NCBI RefSeq assembly: GCF_000379625.1
Contig: NZ_KB903219.1
Span: 124,001-188,000 of the forward strand
Direction: 5' to 3'
Length of the DNA: 64,000 nucleotides
Source of the DNA: Actinomycetospora chiangmaiensis DSM 45062
Lineage (GTDB): Bacteria; Actinomycetota; Actinomycetes; Mycobacteriales; Pseudonocardiaceae
In this document: positions 1-8,812 of the stretch, one piece after another
Numbering within the stretch: the stretch's first letter is position 1
Layout: each line of letters opens with the position of its first letter
Made by a program: the position numbers and the translations under genes
The notes under the pieces: model-generated
The model's database searches: none
Told to the model about the DNA's origin: nothing
Seen by the model: the letters and a program-made list of their open reading frames with translations, nothing else

Positions 1-2
1 AC

Positions 3-695
3 CGCCCCGGCTACCTCGCCGAGACCCTTCACTCCTGGTCCGCGGTGCGCGGCCTGGCCGCCTGGCCGTTCCATCTCGTCGTCGAGCCCGGGGCCGAGCT
101 GGAGCGCTGCGTCGCGGTGGCCGAGGACTTCGAGCGACGACGGGTCGCGCGGAGCGTCGGGATCGAGGTCAACCCCGAGCGCCGCGGGGTCCGCGCCAAC
201 CCGCACCACGCGCTCGCGTCCGCGTTCGCCACCGGCGCCGACTTCGTCGTGCTGTGCGAGGAGGACATCGTCGTCGCCGACGACGTCCTGGAGTGCCTCA
301 CGGCCGTTCCCGACACGCCGGACGTGCTCGCCGCCTGCGCCTTCTCGGAGCGGCAGGCCCCGCAGCCCGATGACGTGCTGACCGACACCGGGTTCAGCGC
401 GTGGGTGTGGGGGACGTGGGCCGACCGCTGGGACCGGGCCCTGCGCGACGACTGGTTCGAGGCGGCGCGCGCCCCGTGGGACGGCGCGGGGGCGGGCTGG
501 GACTTCGGCGTCGAGCGCATCGCGGCCGCCCGCGGGATGCGCTTCGTCGGGCCGCTCGCGAGCCGCAGCGACAACATCGGGCGTGACGGCGGGGTGCACG
601 CCCTGCCCGAGGAGTTCGAGGAGAGCCGGGCGGCGACCTTCGTGCCGCACCGCGACCCGGTGGCCTGGCGGTTGGCCGCACCCACCTCCGTGTGA
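3..695 (+). CDS. Glycosyltransferase-like protein, 5' end missing
   Basis: The frame is open from base 3 to a TGA at 693-695, giving 230 residues with no start in the window. The stretch VVLCEEDIVVADDVLE looks like the acidic nucleotide-sugar/metal motif of GT-A glycosyltransferases (an EED/EDD type, as in GT13 GnT-I-like enzymes). The preceding LAAWPFHLVVEPG segment fits the first beta-alpha unit. It lies 112 bp upstream of glfT2 on the same strand, which suggests an envelope or glycoconjugate role. The family assignment is an inference from these motifs, and the acceptor is unknown. Confidence 0.6.
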   Translation, partial: RPGYLAETLHSWSAVRGLAAWPFHLVVEPGAELERCVAVAEDFERRRVARSVGIEVNPERRGVRANPHHALASAFATGADFVVLCEEDIVVADDVLECLTAVPDTPDVLAACAFSERQAPQPDDVLTDTGFSAWVWGTWADRWDRALRDDWFEAARAPWDGAGAGWDFGVERIAAARGMRFVGPLASRSDNIGRDGGVHALPEEFEESRAATFVPHRDPVAWRLAAPTSV

Positions 696-794
696 GCGAC
701 CGTCCGTCGGCCGGACACATCGCCTGCAGAACGGAGGGGTGGTCCGGTCGGCCGCGCGGTGTGGGGGCGGACGGGTGCTGTCGGGGGTGGGCGC

Positions 795-800
795 TACCGT
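795..800 (+). promoter_or_regulatory. -10 hexamer of glfT2 (leaderless type)
   Basis: TACCGT lies 7 nt before the ATG of glfT2, with no Shine-Dalgarno sequence between. This is the arrangement of leaderless actinobacterial transcripts. Confidence 0.5.
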
Positions 801-807
801 CGGGTGC

Positions 808-2811
808 ATGACGAGCACGCAGGAGGCGCCGGTGCAGCAGAGCGTGCGCGGGTCGGAGTCCGCGCTGCTCCAGCGGATCATCCTGCCGCGCCCGGCCGAT
901 CCCACCGCGGTGCGCGCGCTCTACCTCGACGAGGGCACCGCCACCTCGCTGCGTTCCGCGGCCCCCACCGCGGAACGGCCGGGCACCGTCAACGAGGAGC
1001 AGGACGAGTTCGTCCTGCACCTCACCACCGCCGGCGGCCGCCGCGCCGAGGTGCTCTCGCGGACCTCGGTGCGGGTGCCCGAGCACACCGAGACGTCGTT
1101 CGCGGCGTACTTCAACGCCTTCCCCGCGTCCTACTGGCGGCGCTGGTCGGTCCTCGACGCCGTGCACCTGCGGCTGCGGCTGCGGGGCGCCGGGCGGGTC
1201 GACGTCTACCGGTCCACCGCCCGGGGCGTGCCGGTGCACGTCCACGGCGAGGCCGTCACCGCCGAGGGCTCGATCGACGTGCCGGTCTCCCTGCGGCCGT
1301 TCGAGGACGGCGGCTGGGTCTGGTTCGACCTCTCCAGCGGCGCCGAACCCCTCGAACTGCTCGACGGCGGGTGGTACGCGGACCGGCCCGCGCCCGGTCG
1401 CGCGGCGGTGACGGTCGGGATGCCCACCTTCAACCGGCCGTCGGACTGCGTGAACACGCTGCGCGCGCTCGGCGAGGACCCGCTGGTGCGTGACGTGCTC
1501 ACCGCCGTCGTCATCCCCGACCAGGGCACGGCGAAGGTCCGCGAGCAGGACGGGTTCGACGAGGCGGCGGCGCTGCTGGGCGACCGGCTGCGGATCATCG
1601 ACCAGCCGAACCTCGGCGGCTCGGGCGGCTACAGCCGGATCATGTACGAGGCGCTCGAGCACACCGACGCCGAGTTCATCCTGTTCATGGACGACGACGT
1701 CGTCCTCGAACCCGACTCGGTGCTGCGCGCGCTCGCCTTCGCCCGCTACGCCCGTACGCCGATGCTCGTCGGCGGCCAGATGCTCTCGCTGCAGGCGCGC
1801 TCCCACCTGCACGCGATGGGCGAGGTGGTCGACCGGACCACCTTCTTCTGGCAGCTCGCGCCGAACACCGAGGACGACCACGACTTCGCGGTCGACTCGC
1901 TGCGCGAGACGCTGTGGATGCACCGGCGCACCGACGTCGACTACAACGCCTGGTGGATGTGCCTGATCCCGCGCGTCGTCGCCGAGGCCGTGGGTCAGCC
2001 GCTGCCGCTGTTCATCAAGTGGGACGACTGCGAGTACGGCCTGCGGGCCGGGGCGCACGGCTTCCCGACGGCCACCGTGCCCGGCGTCGCGATCTGGCAC
2101 ATGAGCTTCGTCGAGAAGGACGACAGCTCGGACTGGCAGGCCTACTTCCACGCCCGCAACCGGCTCGTCGTCGCCGCCCTGCACGGGCCGGACGACCCGA
2201 AGGCGATGCTGCTCGACTCGCTCAAGCGGACCCTGCGGCACCTGTTCCTGCTCGAGTACTCGGCCATCGCCCTGCACCAGGTGGCGATGCGGGACTTCCT
2301 GCTCGGCCCGAAGGTGCTGTTCGGGGCGTTGCCCACCGCGCTCGGCGAGGTGCGGGCGCTGCGGGCGCGCTACCCCGACGGGAAGGTCGTCCCGAGCGCC
2401 CGCGACCTGCCCGAACCCCCCATCGGCGCGCTCGCCGCCCAGCTGTGGCCGGAGCCGCCGCGCGGCAGGGTCGCGCAGGTCAAGGCACTCGCGGGAGCCC
2501 TGCGCCACCAGCTCCGGCCGACCGACCCCACCGCCACCCAGCGCCCGCAGCGCAACGTCCCCGCCGAGCACGGGACGTGGTTCCTGCTGTCCCGGCTCGA
2601 CGGCGTCACCGTGTCCACCTCCGACGGCACCGGCGTGACGTTCCGGCAGCGCGACCGCGCCGAGTTCTGGCGGCTGCTGCGCACCTCGCTCGCGATGCAC
2701 CGCGAGGTGGCGCGGTCGTGGTCGTCGTTGCGGCGGCGCTACCGGGACGACATGGGCGAGCTCGTCAGCCGGGAGGCGTGGGAGGCCCAGGTCTTCTCGC
2801 GCTTCCGCTAG
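808..2811 (+). CDS. glfT2: Galactofuranosyltransferase GlfT2
   Basis: A 667-residue protein, close to the 637 residues of M. tuberculosis GlfT2 (Rv3808c). The known enzyme polymerises alternating beta-(1->5)/(1->6) galactofuranose from UDP-Galf on the lipid-linked linker to build the arabinogalactan galactan. The N-terminal third is the beta-sandwich region. The GT2 domain follows with the metal/nucleotide motif FMDDDV (D295-D297), the catalytic WDD (W405-D407) and the IWH histidine (H431). The ATG at 808 was chosen because a TACCGT hexamer sits 7 nt upstream; the frame remains open further 5' but without a plausible start. The 3' end overlaps the convergent flavoprotein gene by 4 bp (CTAG). 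Confidence 0.95.
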   Translation: MTSTQEAPVQQSVRGSESALLQRIILPRPADPTAVRALYLDEGTATSLRSAAPTAERPGTVNEEQDEFVLHLTTAGGRRAEVLSRTSVRVPEHTETSFAAYFNAFPASYWRRWSVLDAVHLRLRLRGAGRVDVYRSTARGVPVHVHGEAVTAEGSIDVPVSLRPFEDGGWVWFDLSSGAEPLELLDGGWYADRPAPGRAAVTVGMPTFNRPSDCVNTLRALGEDPLVRDVLTAVVIPDQGTAKVREQDGFDEAAALLGDRLRIIDQPNLGGSGGYSRIMYEALEHTDAEFILFMDDDVVLEPDSVLRALAFARYARTPMLVGGQMLSLQARSHLHAMGEVVDRTTFFWQLAPNTEDDHDFAVDSLRETLWMHRRTDVDYNAWWMCLIPRVVAEAVGQPLPLFIKWDDCEYGLRAGAHGFPTATVPGVAIWHMSFVEKDDSSDWQAYFHARNRLVVAALHGPDDPKAMLLDSLKRTLRHLFLLEYSAIALHQVAMRDFLLGPKVLFGALPTALGEVRALRARYPDGKVVPSARDLPEPPIGALAAQLWPEPPRGRVAQVKALAGALRHQLRPTDPTATQRPQRNVPAEHGTWFLLSRLDGVTVSTSDGTGVTFRQRDRAEFWRLLRTSLAMHREVARSWSSLRRRYRDDMGELVSREAWEAQVFSRFR

Positions 2812-3239
2812 GCGGCCGCGAGCTCGTCGAGCACGAGGTCGCGGAGCAGGACGTCGGCGGCATCGAACCCGCGGGCCCGCACCCGCGCCACGTCGATGCC
2901 GACGGCGGGCCCCACCACGAGCGCTCCCGCGTCCTGCAGTGTCTCGCGGGCGTCCTCGAGGGCGTACCGCGCGCGGGTCCGGCCGGCGTAGCCGACGAGC
3001 CCCACCGCGCGGCCCGCCCACCGGCCGGTCGCGAGGTCGGCCAGGAGCGCCTCCGGAGCGGTGTGGAGGTACTCCGGGACGATCAGGACCGCGGGCCGGA
3101 CGGGCGTGCGTCGGACCGTGCCCGTCAGATGAGCTGCGATGCCCTCGTGGAGCCAGTCGGCGAGCTCGTCGGCGAACGGCGCGAGCCGCAGGGCGGGGCG
3201 GATGACGGTCACCGGCGGGGTCGTCGCGATGCCGGTCAC
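2808..3239 (-). CDS. Short FMN-reductase-like flavoprotein
   Basis: 143 residues. The segment VPEYLHTAPEALLADL followed by VGLVGYAG and a GA-VV strand resembles the C-terminal half of NAD(P)H-dependent FMN reductases (TPEYNxSxPGxLKNAxD...). The usual N-terminal GSxRxxS phosphate-binding loop is not visible, so this is a shortened or divergent member. The GTG at 3239 was chosen because AGGAGG lies 8 nt upstream; a GTG at 3248 is an alternative. It is convergent with glfT2. No pathway is evident from the context. Confidence 0.55.
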   Translation of the reverse strand: MTGIATTPPVTVIRPALRLAPFADELADWLHEGIAAHLTGTVRRTPVRPAVLIVPEYLHTAPEALLADLATGRWAGRAVGLVGYAGRTRARYALEDARETLQDAGALVVGPAVGIDVARVRARGFDAADVLLRDLVLDELAAA

Positions 3240-3372
3240 GGCGCTCACCTCCTCGACCTCCGGACGCGTCACACCGTGGCCGAGGGAGCCGCCCCGTCTC
3301 AACCGATTTCGCTCTCGGCGTCGTCCGCGCGGCCGTGCAGACCGGGCTGGCGGTCGGTGCCAAGATTGGCGG

Positions 3373-4053
3373 ATGGCGCAGCAGGAGACCGAGGAGCAGA
3401 CGTCGTCCGACCAGCCGTCCTCGGAGGGGGACGCCACGACCGGCCGACACCGTGCTGCCGAGGAGGAGACGACCGAGCAGTCCGCCCCGGCGGAAGGGAA
3501 GACCGAGCAGCCGTCCGACGCGTCCGAGGCGAAGACCGAGAAGTCGACTCCGGCGGAGGCGAAGACGGAGTCCGCTCCGGCGGAGGCGAAGACCGAGAAG
3601 TCCGCCCCGGAGGCGAGGACCGAGAAGGCCGCCCCGGCGGACGCGCCGACGGAGAAGCAGTCGGCGCCGCCCCGGGGACAGCAGCGCGGCGCGGCGGACA
3701 CCTCCTGGGCCGAGCCGGAGACCGCGCCGCGCCGCCACGTCGACATCGGCGAGATCGCCTGGCGGGCGGGCAACGTCATCGCGACCGTGCTACGCACCCT
3801 CGCGATCCTGTTCGCCCTCGTGCTGGTGGCGAACCTCGTGCTCGTCCTCGTCGGGGTGAACCCCGCGAACGGGGTCGCGCAGTTCATCGGCGGCCTCGCC
3901 GCCCTGGTGATCCTCGGTTTCCGTGACCTCTTCATCCCGGCCGACCCGACGATCGCACTCATCGTCAACTCGCTGGTCGCCGCGGTGTTCTGGGTCTTCG
4001 TCGGCGAGCTCGCCTCCCGGCTCGTCCGCTTCGTGGCCGCCCGGGTGAAGTAG
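3373..4053 (+). CDS. Membrane protein with Glu/Lys/Pro-rich N-terminal repeats
   Basis: 226 residues. About the first 110 are acidic, Lys/Ala/Pro-rich and repetitive (units like PAEAKTEKSA recur four to five times), so probably disordered and cytosolic. Three hydrophobic helices follow (from about VIATVLRTLAILFALVLVAN onward), then a basic C-terminus. It is organised like several actinobacterial proteins of unknown function. The ATG follows CAAGAT by 6 nt, so it may be leaderless. It ends convergently against the MFS gene with a hairpin between. Confidence 0.8.
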   Translation: MAQQETEEQTSSDQPSSEGDATTGRHRAAEEETTEQSAPAEGKTEQPSDASEAKTEKSTPAEAKTESAPAEAKTEKSAPEARTEKAAPADAPTEKQSAPPRGQQRGAADTSWAEPETAPRRHVDIGEIAWRAGNVIATVLRTLAILFALVLVANLVLVLVGVNPANGVAQFIGGLAALVILGFRDLFIPADPTIALIVNSLVAAVFWVFVGELASRLVRFVAARVK

Positions 4054-4070
4054 GCGGGCGCCTCGCGAGA

Positions 4071-4116
4071 GTGACGTCAGGCAAGTGCTCGGGTCGCCGG
4101 GCATGCCTGGTGTCAC
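4071..4116. terminator. Hairpin between convergent genes
   Basis: GTGACGTCAGGCA (4071-4083) pairs with TGCCTGGTGTCAC (4104-4116) except for a 2-nt internal loop. It lies midway between two stop codons facing each other. There is no U-tract, as is common in this GC class. Confidence 0.55.
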
Positions 4117-4156
4117 CTTCGTGGTCCGACCGGCACCCACCCGCCGTCGGGAAGGG

Positions 4157-5500
4157 TCAGGTCCCGACCGCGGCGCTCCCCGCGCCGACGGACCCGGGGA
4201 CCCCGCGGACCGGGACGAGCGCGACCAGCCCGAGGAGCAGGACGATCCCGATGCCGAGGATGCCCCAGCGCTGTTCGCCGAAGAGGGTGATGAAGAGCCC
4301 GAACAGGGCCGGGGCGAGGAAGCTGACGGCGCGCCCGGTCGTGGCGTACAGCCCGAAGATCTCTCCCTCGCGCCCGGGCGGGACGAGCCGGGCCAGGTAG
4401 CTGCGCGAGCACGCCTGGGCCGGGCCGACGAACAGGCAGAGGAAGAGCCCGCCGATCCAGAACGCCGTCTTCCCCGACGCCGGGAGCAGCGCCCCCGCGA
4501 CGACGACCAGCGCCGCGAGCGACACGAGGATCACCGGCTTGGGGCCGATCCGGTCGTCCAGCCGGCCGCCGACGACCGCGCCGACCGCCGAGACGACGTT
4601 CGCGACGATCGCGAACACGATGACCTCCGACGAGCTGAGACCGAAGGTGCCCGCCGCGAGGACGCCGCCGAAGGTGAACACGGCGGTCAGGCCGTCCCGG
4701 TAGATCGCGCTCGCGACGAGGAAGCCCAGCAGGTGGGGGTCGGTGCGGTAGAGCCGGACGAGGCGCTGCACCAGGAGCTTGTAGGACCCGAGCCAGCTCA
4801 CCGACGCGGCCTCGGCGTCGCCGGGCGGGGCGGGGAAGGGGAAGCGCATGAACAGCACCGGGATCGCGAAGACGCCGAACCACACGGCGGCGAGCAGGGC
4901 GATGATCCGGTAGGCGAGGTCCGAGGAGCCGAAGCTGATGACGCCGACCGGCGGGATGAACAGCACCAGGCACAGGACCAGCAGGACGATCCCGCCCAGG
5001 TAGCCCGCCGACCACCCGACGCCCGAGACCCAGCCGGTGCGTCCGGGCGGCGCGAGCCGGTAGATCATCGCGTTGTACTCGACCTGGGCGAGCTCGTAGG
5101 CGAAGGTCCCGACCCCGAGCAGGACCAGCCCGAGCAGCAGGTACTCCGGGGCGCCCCGCACCAGGAACATCAGCGCGCTCGCGAGCACGATCACCGCGGT
5201 GAGCACCCCGAGCCGACGCTGCCGGCCCTGCTCCGCCCCCGACGCGTCACTGCGCTGCCCATAGACGGGAGCGGTCAGGGCGACGAGCACCCCGGCGATC
5301 GCGATCGTGGTGGCGAGGGCCGCGGACCCGCTCGCCTCGTCGCTCGCCACGCCGCTGGTGAGGTAGACGGTGAAGACGAAGGTCGTGATGACGGCGTTGA
5401 ACGCGGCCGAGCCCCAGTCCCACGCCGCCCAGCGGACGAGTGCCCCGGTGGTGCCGGGAGTGGGAGCGGGGGAGAGCGGCGTGGCCGACCCGGTGGACAC
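4157..5500 (-). CDS. MFS-type transporter (UMF1/Atg22-like)
   Basis: 447 residues with about 12 hydrophobic helices. The N-terminal WAAWDWGSAAFNAVITTFVFTVYL is typical of the UMF1/Atg22-like subgroup of the major facilitator superfamily, and GRLDDRIGPKP resembles the MFS inter-domain loop motif. The substrate cannot be inferred. The GTG at 5500 (STGSATPLSP...) was chosen as the last start before the first helix; the frame is open upstream but the sequence there is not protein-like. It lies between the repeat-rich membrane protein and mscL, with no operon partner. Confidence 0.85.
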   Translation of the reverse strand: MSTGSATPLSPAPTPGTTGALVRWAAWDWGSAAFNAVITTFVFTVYLTSGVASDEASGSAALATTIAIAGVLVALTAPVYGQRSDASGAEQGRQRRLGVLTAVIVLASALMFLVRGAPEYLLLGLVLLGVGTFAYELAQVEYNAMIYRLAPPGRTGWVSGVGWSAGYLGGIVLLVLCLVLFIPPVGVISFGSSDLAYRIIALLAAVWFGVFAIPVLFMRFPFPAPPGDAEAASVSWLGSYKLLVQRLVRLYRTDPHLLGFLVASAIYRDGLTAVFTFGGVLAAGTFGLSSSEVIVFAIVANVVSAVGAVVGGRLDDRIGPKPVILVSLAALVVVAGALLPASGKTAFWIGGLFLCLFVGPAQACSRSYLARLVPPGREGEIFGLYATTGRAVSFLAPALFGLFITLFGEQRWGILGIGIVLLLGLVALVPVRGVPGSVGAGSAAVGT

Positions 5501-5538
5501 GCCACGGACGCTAGTGCACCGGCGCCCGGACCCGGTCG

Positions 5539-5553
5539 TTCCCGACGACGGGT
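5539..5553 (+). repeat. 15-mer TTCCCGACGACGGGT
   Basis: Exact copy in the divergent gap between the MFS gene and mscL. Confidence 0.9.
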
Positions 5554-5707
5554 GACCGCGTCGCGCGCGTGCCCGGGCGCGCCCGACGACCGACGCGCCC
5601 GCCCTGCCGGCTCCCCCCCCAACCGGCGTGGCGGGCGCGTCCGTCCGTGAGGTCCGGTTACGCTCGGTGCGCATCTGTGGCGATCGAGCGATATGGAGGG
5701 CCCTCGG

Positions 5708-6145
5708 GTGCTGAAGGGGTTCAAGGACTTCCTGCTCCGCGGCAACGTGGTCGACCTCGCGGTGGCCGTGGTGATCGGAGCGGCGTTCACGGCGGTCGTC
5801 ACCGCGTTCACCAGCGCGTTCCTCAAGCCGCTCATCCAGCTCGCCACGGGCGGCGGGGGACAGCTCGCGGGGACGTTCACGGTCAACGGGGTCGTCTTCG
5901 ACTACGCGTCGTTCCTCAACGCGCTCATCACGTTCGTGATCACCGCGGCCGTCATCTACTTCCTCGTGGTCCTGCCGCTCAAGATCGTCGCGGAACGACG
6001 CAAGCGCGGTGAGGAGGCCGGGCCGGCCGAGCCCACCGACGTCGAGCTGCTCACCGAGATCCGTGACCTGCTGCGCGAGCAGGCCCGCGGTCCCCGCCGC
6101 GACGACGGCGGCACGGCCGGTCGGATCCCGCACCAGGACCGGTAG
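5708..6145 (+). CDS. mscL: Large-conductance mechanosensitive channel MscL
   Basis: 145 residues, normal for the family. The near-invariant N-terminus LKGFKDFLLRGNVVDLAVAV, two transmembrane helices, the periplasmic loop and a C-terminal helix (ELLTEIRDLLREQ) are all present. The homopentamer opens under membrane tension and releases solutes during hypo-osmotic shock. The GTG at 5708 was chosen because GGAGGG lies 7 nt upstream and the protein then begins at the conserved LKGF; an in-frame ATG at 5693 would overlap that ribosome-binding site. Confidence 0.95.
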   Translation: MLKGFKDFLLRGNVVDLAVAVVIGAAFTAVVTAFTSAFLKPLIQLATGGGGQLAGTFTVNGVVFDYASFLNALITFVITAAVIYFLVVLPLKIVAERRKRGEEAGPAEPTDVELLTEIRDLLREQARGPRRDDGGTAGRIPHQDR

Positions 6146-6159
6146 GTGCGCTGCGCGCC

Positions 6160-6201
6160 CGTGAGCACGTGCCGTGGTCATAGCCACGGAAAGTGCTCAC
6201 G
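6160..6201. terminator. 42-nt palindrome at the end of mscL and the GT-C gene
   Basis: CGTGAGCAC (6160-6168) pairs with GTGCTCACG (6193-6201). An inner CCGTGG/CCACGG stem with loop TCATAG is separated by a 3/3 internal loop. It sits between two convergent genes and has the same 42-nt length and outer arm as the palindromes at 10221 and 19035. Confidence 0.7.
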
Positions 6202-6203
6202 AG

Positions 6204-8429
6204 CTACTGCACGGCCCAGTACGAGAAGGACCGGTAGTCCGGGTACGGCGCGAGGAACGGCTGGCGCGGCCCGAGCGTGATCTGCAGCTCCGGGGAGGTC
6301 ACGGCGGCCGCCGGGATCGTGAACGTCGACTGGGCCCACGAGTGCTCGGCGCCCGGTGCGAGCCCCGGCACCTCGGTGGCGAACGCCCAGTCCCCCACGC
6401 CCCGGCCGTCCACGCCCACCGAGACCACACCGGCCCCTGTGTTGCGGTCCTTCACCGGCTCGCGGGCGTCCACCCGGGCCGTCAGCGTGACGGGCCGACC
6501 GGGGGTGAGGCCGCGCAGCGTGAAGTGCTCACCGCCCACCACGTGGCGGCCACTGTCCACGACCACCCGCCCCGCGACGTCCTGGTTGCGGACCTCGGTC
6601 TGGTCGGCGACCCCGACGAGCGCGCGGTCCACGCCGTAGCCGTGGGCGGCCTCGTCGGCGAGGTCGCCGACGTTGACCCGGTCCACGATCCGTCCCGGCA
6701 CCGCCTCGTCGGGCAGGTCGCCGCTGCCCACGTGCGACCAGTCCGCGCGCCACACGCTGATCACCGGGCACCCGCCGGCGGTCTGGCAGATGCCGCCGAA
6801 CGGGCCGCCGTCGCGCTCCGGGCTCTTGAGGTCGAACGACGTGACCGGCTCGTCGCCGAGGATGCGGGCGCGCGAGAGCTCCCCGACCGGCACGAGCTGC
6901 GTGTCGTCGAAGATGGAGAAGTACGAGGGCCGCTGGGCCGGCGGCAGGTGCGCGAGCTGCTCGTACATCGCGCCCGAGCCCTCGATCGCCGGGCGGGCGA
7001 AGCCGGGGGTGGTGAGCCCGACGAGGTCGACCACGCGCCGGTCGGAGAACCACGCGACGGCGCCGACGTCGTTCACGGCCACGACCGCGTCCGGGGGTGT
7101 GTTGCCCCGGATCCACTGCGCCACCGACACCGCCGACTCACGGATGCCCGCCGCCTGCTCGCCCTGGCGCAGCGCCCACGTCGGCGCCGAGACCAGGGCG
7201 AACGCCGCGAGCACCGCCACCAGACCCGTCGTCAGGACCCGGCCGCTGCGCGCGTCGGAGGCCGCCCGTCCGACCGCACGGACGCCGAGCACCGCGAGCA
7301 GTACGACGACCGGCAGGAACGGCTGCAGGTAGCGACCGTCGTGCCACAGCGCGGTCTGCAGCGTCGCCACGGCGAGCAGCACGCCCGCGAGCCCGAGCGC
7401 GAGGACCCCGGCCAGGACCCGTCGTCGGGACCCCACCGCGGCGAGCCCGATGGCCGCGAGGATCGCGACGCCCGGCCCGGCCACCGCCGTCGTCGTGAGG
7501 CCGCCGATCAGCTCCAGCGCGGTGGTCGCGGTGGTGTCCACCCGGTCGACCACCTCGAGCGGCGACCCCAGCGGCCGGCTGAACCACGACTTCGCGACGA
7601 CGCCGGAGTTCTCCGCCGACCCCGTCACCAGCCGGTAGAGCCCGAACTGCGCGAGCGCCGCCACCGGCGGCAGCACCAGCAGGAGGGCCTTCCCGACGGC
7701 TGGTCGGCGCCGGCCGCGCAGGAGCGTCACCACTGCTCCGGCGAGCACGACCAGCACGAGGACGAGTCCCTCGGGGCGGGTGACGGCGAGGGGGAGCGCG
7801 ACGAGCGGGGTCGCGACGAAGCGCCGGCGCGGCTGCTCGCGGACGAAGGCCAGCAGCAGGCCCGCCACGAGGACCGCGACGAGCGCGACCTCCATCCCGC
7901 TCGTGACGCCCCAGAGCAACGGTCCGCACACCGCGGTGAGTGCGGCCGCCGCCGTGCCGGTGCGTCGCGAACCGAGCTCCCGGCCCAGCAGCGCGACCAG
8001 GACCACCGTCGCGACGAAGCAGACGACGCCGAACGCGACCGCCGCGTAGAGCAGCAGCCCGGACGGGACCACCACGGAGGCGGCGCCGAGCAGCAGGACG
8101 TAGAGCAGGCTGCTCGCACCCGTCGTCCGGGGGGCGCCCGCCTGGTAGCGCAGGAACTCGCCGAGCCCGATCTGCCGGGCGTACTGCAGGTGGATGTAGA
8201 CGTCGTCGAGCGGGGGGACGAACCGGCCCTGGTTGTGCGCGGCGTTCACCACGACGACCGCGAGGGCGGTCAGGAGGGCGAGCACGCCGACGCCCACGAG
8301 CGCGCGGTCACCGACCAGGCGCCTCCAGTGGGGCTGCACCCGTTCCCCGTGTGGGTGATCCGCCGCGGCGGCCGGGCGCGTCGGGTCCGGCTCCAGCTCG
8401 GGATCGGAGATCGTCGGGCCCCTGGTCAC
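6204..8429 (-). CDS. GT-C membrane glycosyltransferase (AftB/ArnT-like layout)
   Basis: 741 residues. A short cytosolic N-terminus and one helix lead into a first external loop containing LDDVYIHLQYARQ, the Asp-Asp catalytic position of GT-C enzymes that use polyprenyl-phosphate sugars. About ten more hydrophobic helices follow, and the last ~250 residues form a soluble extracytoplasmic domain. The size and the position near glfT2 and dprE genes recall AftB (Rv3805c), the enzyme adding terminal beta-(1->2) arabinofuranose from DPA. I cannot prove orthology from motifs alone. The GTG start follows GAGGAGG by about 10 nt. It diverges from the acyltransferase gene across a 383-bp gap. Confidence 0.7.
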   Translation of the reverse strand: MTRGPTISDPELEPDPTRPAAAADHPHGERVQPHWRRLVGDRALVGVGVLALLTALAVVVVNAAHNQGRFVPPLDDVYIHLQYARQIGLGEFLRYQAGAPRTTGASSLLYVLLLGAASVVVPSGLLLYAAVAFGVVCFVATVVLVALLGRELGSRRTGTAAAALTAVCGPLLWGVTSGMEVALVAVLVAGLLLAFVREQPRRRFVATPLVALPLAVTRPEGLVLVLVVLAGAVVTLLRGRRRPAVGKALLLVLPPVAALAQFGLYRLVTGSAENSGVVAKSWFSRPLGSPLEVVDRVDTTATTALELIGGLTTTAVAGPGVAILAAIGLAAVGSRRRVLAGVLALGLAGVLLAVATLQTALWHDGRYLQPFLPVVVLLAVLGVRAVGRAASDARSGRVLTTGLVAVLAAFALVSAPTWALRQGEQAAGIRESAVSVAQWIRGNTPPDAVVAVNDVGAVAWFSDRRVVDLVGLTTPGFARPAIEGSGAMYEQLAHLPPAQRPSYFSIFDDTQLVPVGELSRARILGDEPVTSFDLKSPERDGGPFGGICQTAGGCPVISVWRADWSHVGSGDLPDEAVPGRIVDRVNVGDLADEAAHGYGVDRALVGVADQTEVRNQDVAGRVVVDSGRHVVGGEHFTLRGLTPGRPVTLTARVDAREPVKDRNTGAGVVSVGVDGRGVGDWAFATEVPGLAPGAEHSWAQSTFTIPAAAVTSPELQITLGPRQPFLAPYPDYRSFSYWAVQ

Positions 8430-8812
8430 GACAGCTGTTCCTCCTCGTCACACGCCTCCTGCGCGGCGACCCCGCCACGGTAGGCGGCCCGCCGTCACCC
8501 GGGGCGGGCGGGGGCCGCGGGGCACACGGTGCGTGACCAGGAGCGATCGGCGGCCGGTCGGTGCGTGACCCCTCCACCGGGAAGGGTCGCGCCACCGCTC
8601 GGTCGGGTCGGATCCGGGCCCGGTGAGGCGGTTCCGGTCACGGTGCGTGCGGTCGTCACCCGGCTTGCGGACTGCGACCGGACAGCCGTCGCTCGATCCA
8701 CTGAATGGCCTATCAGGAATCGGACGAGCGGTGCCGTTCCTCAGGTCGAGCACCGCGGTCGGCCCGATCGGGGAGCTCGGTCGGGGAGTACGGGGTCTGG
8801 GGAGGCAGCACG
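8430..8812. other. 383-bp divergent intergenic region with direct repeats
   Basis: No gene seen. It holds two exact copies of CGGTGCGTGACC (8527-8538 and 8559-8570, 32 bp apart) and a partial third, CGGTGCGTG at 8641-8649. The spacing of about three helical turns, between two divergently transcribed envelope genes, suggests regulator binding sites. Confidence 0.4.

Noticed and set aside
394-3738. A 1114-codon open frame on the minus strand across glfT2
   Set aside because: Shadow of the GC-rich glfT2 gene: Arg/Pro/Gly-rich translation without domains, and the real frame has the GlfT2 motifs.
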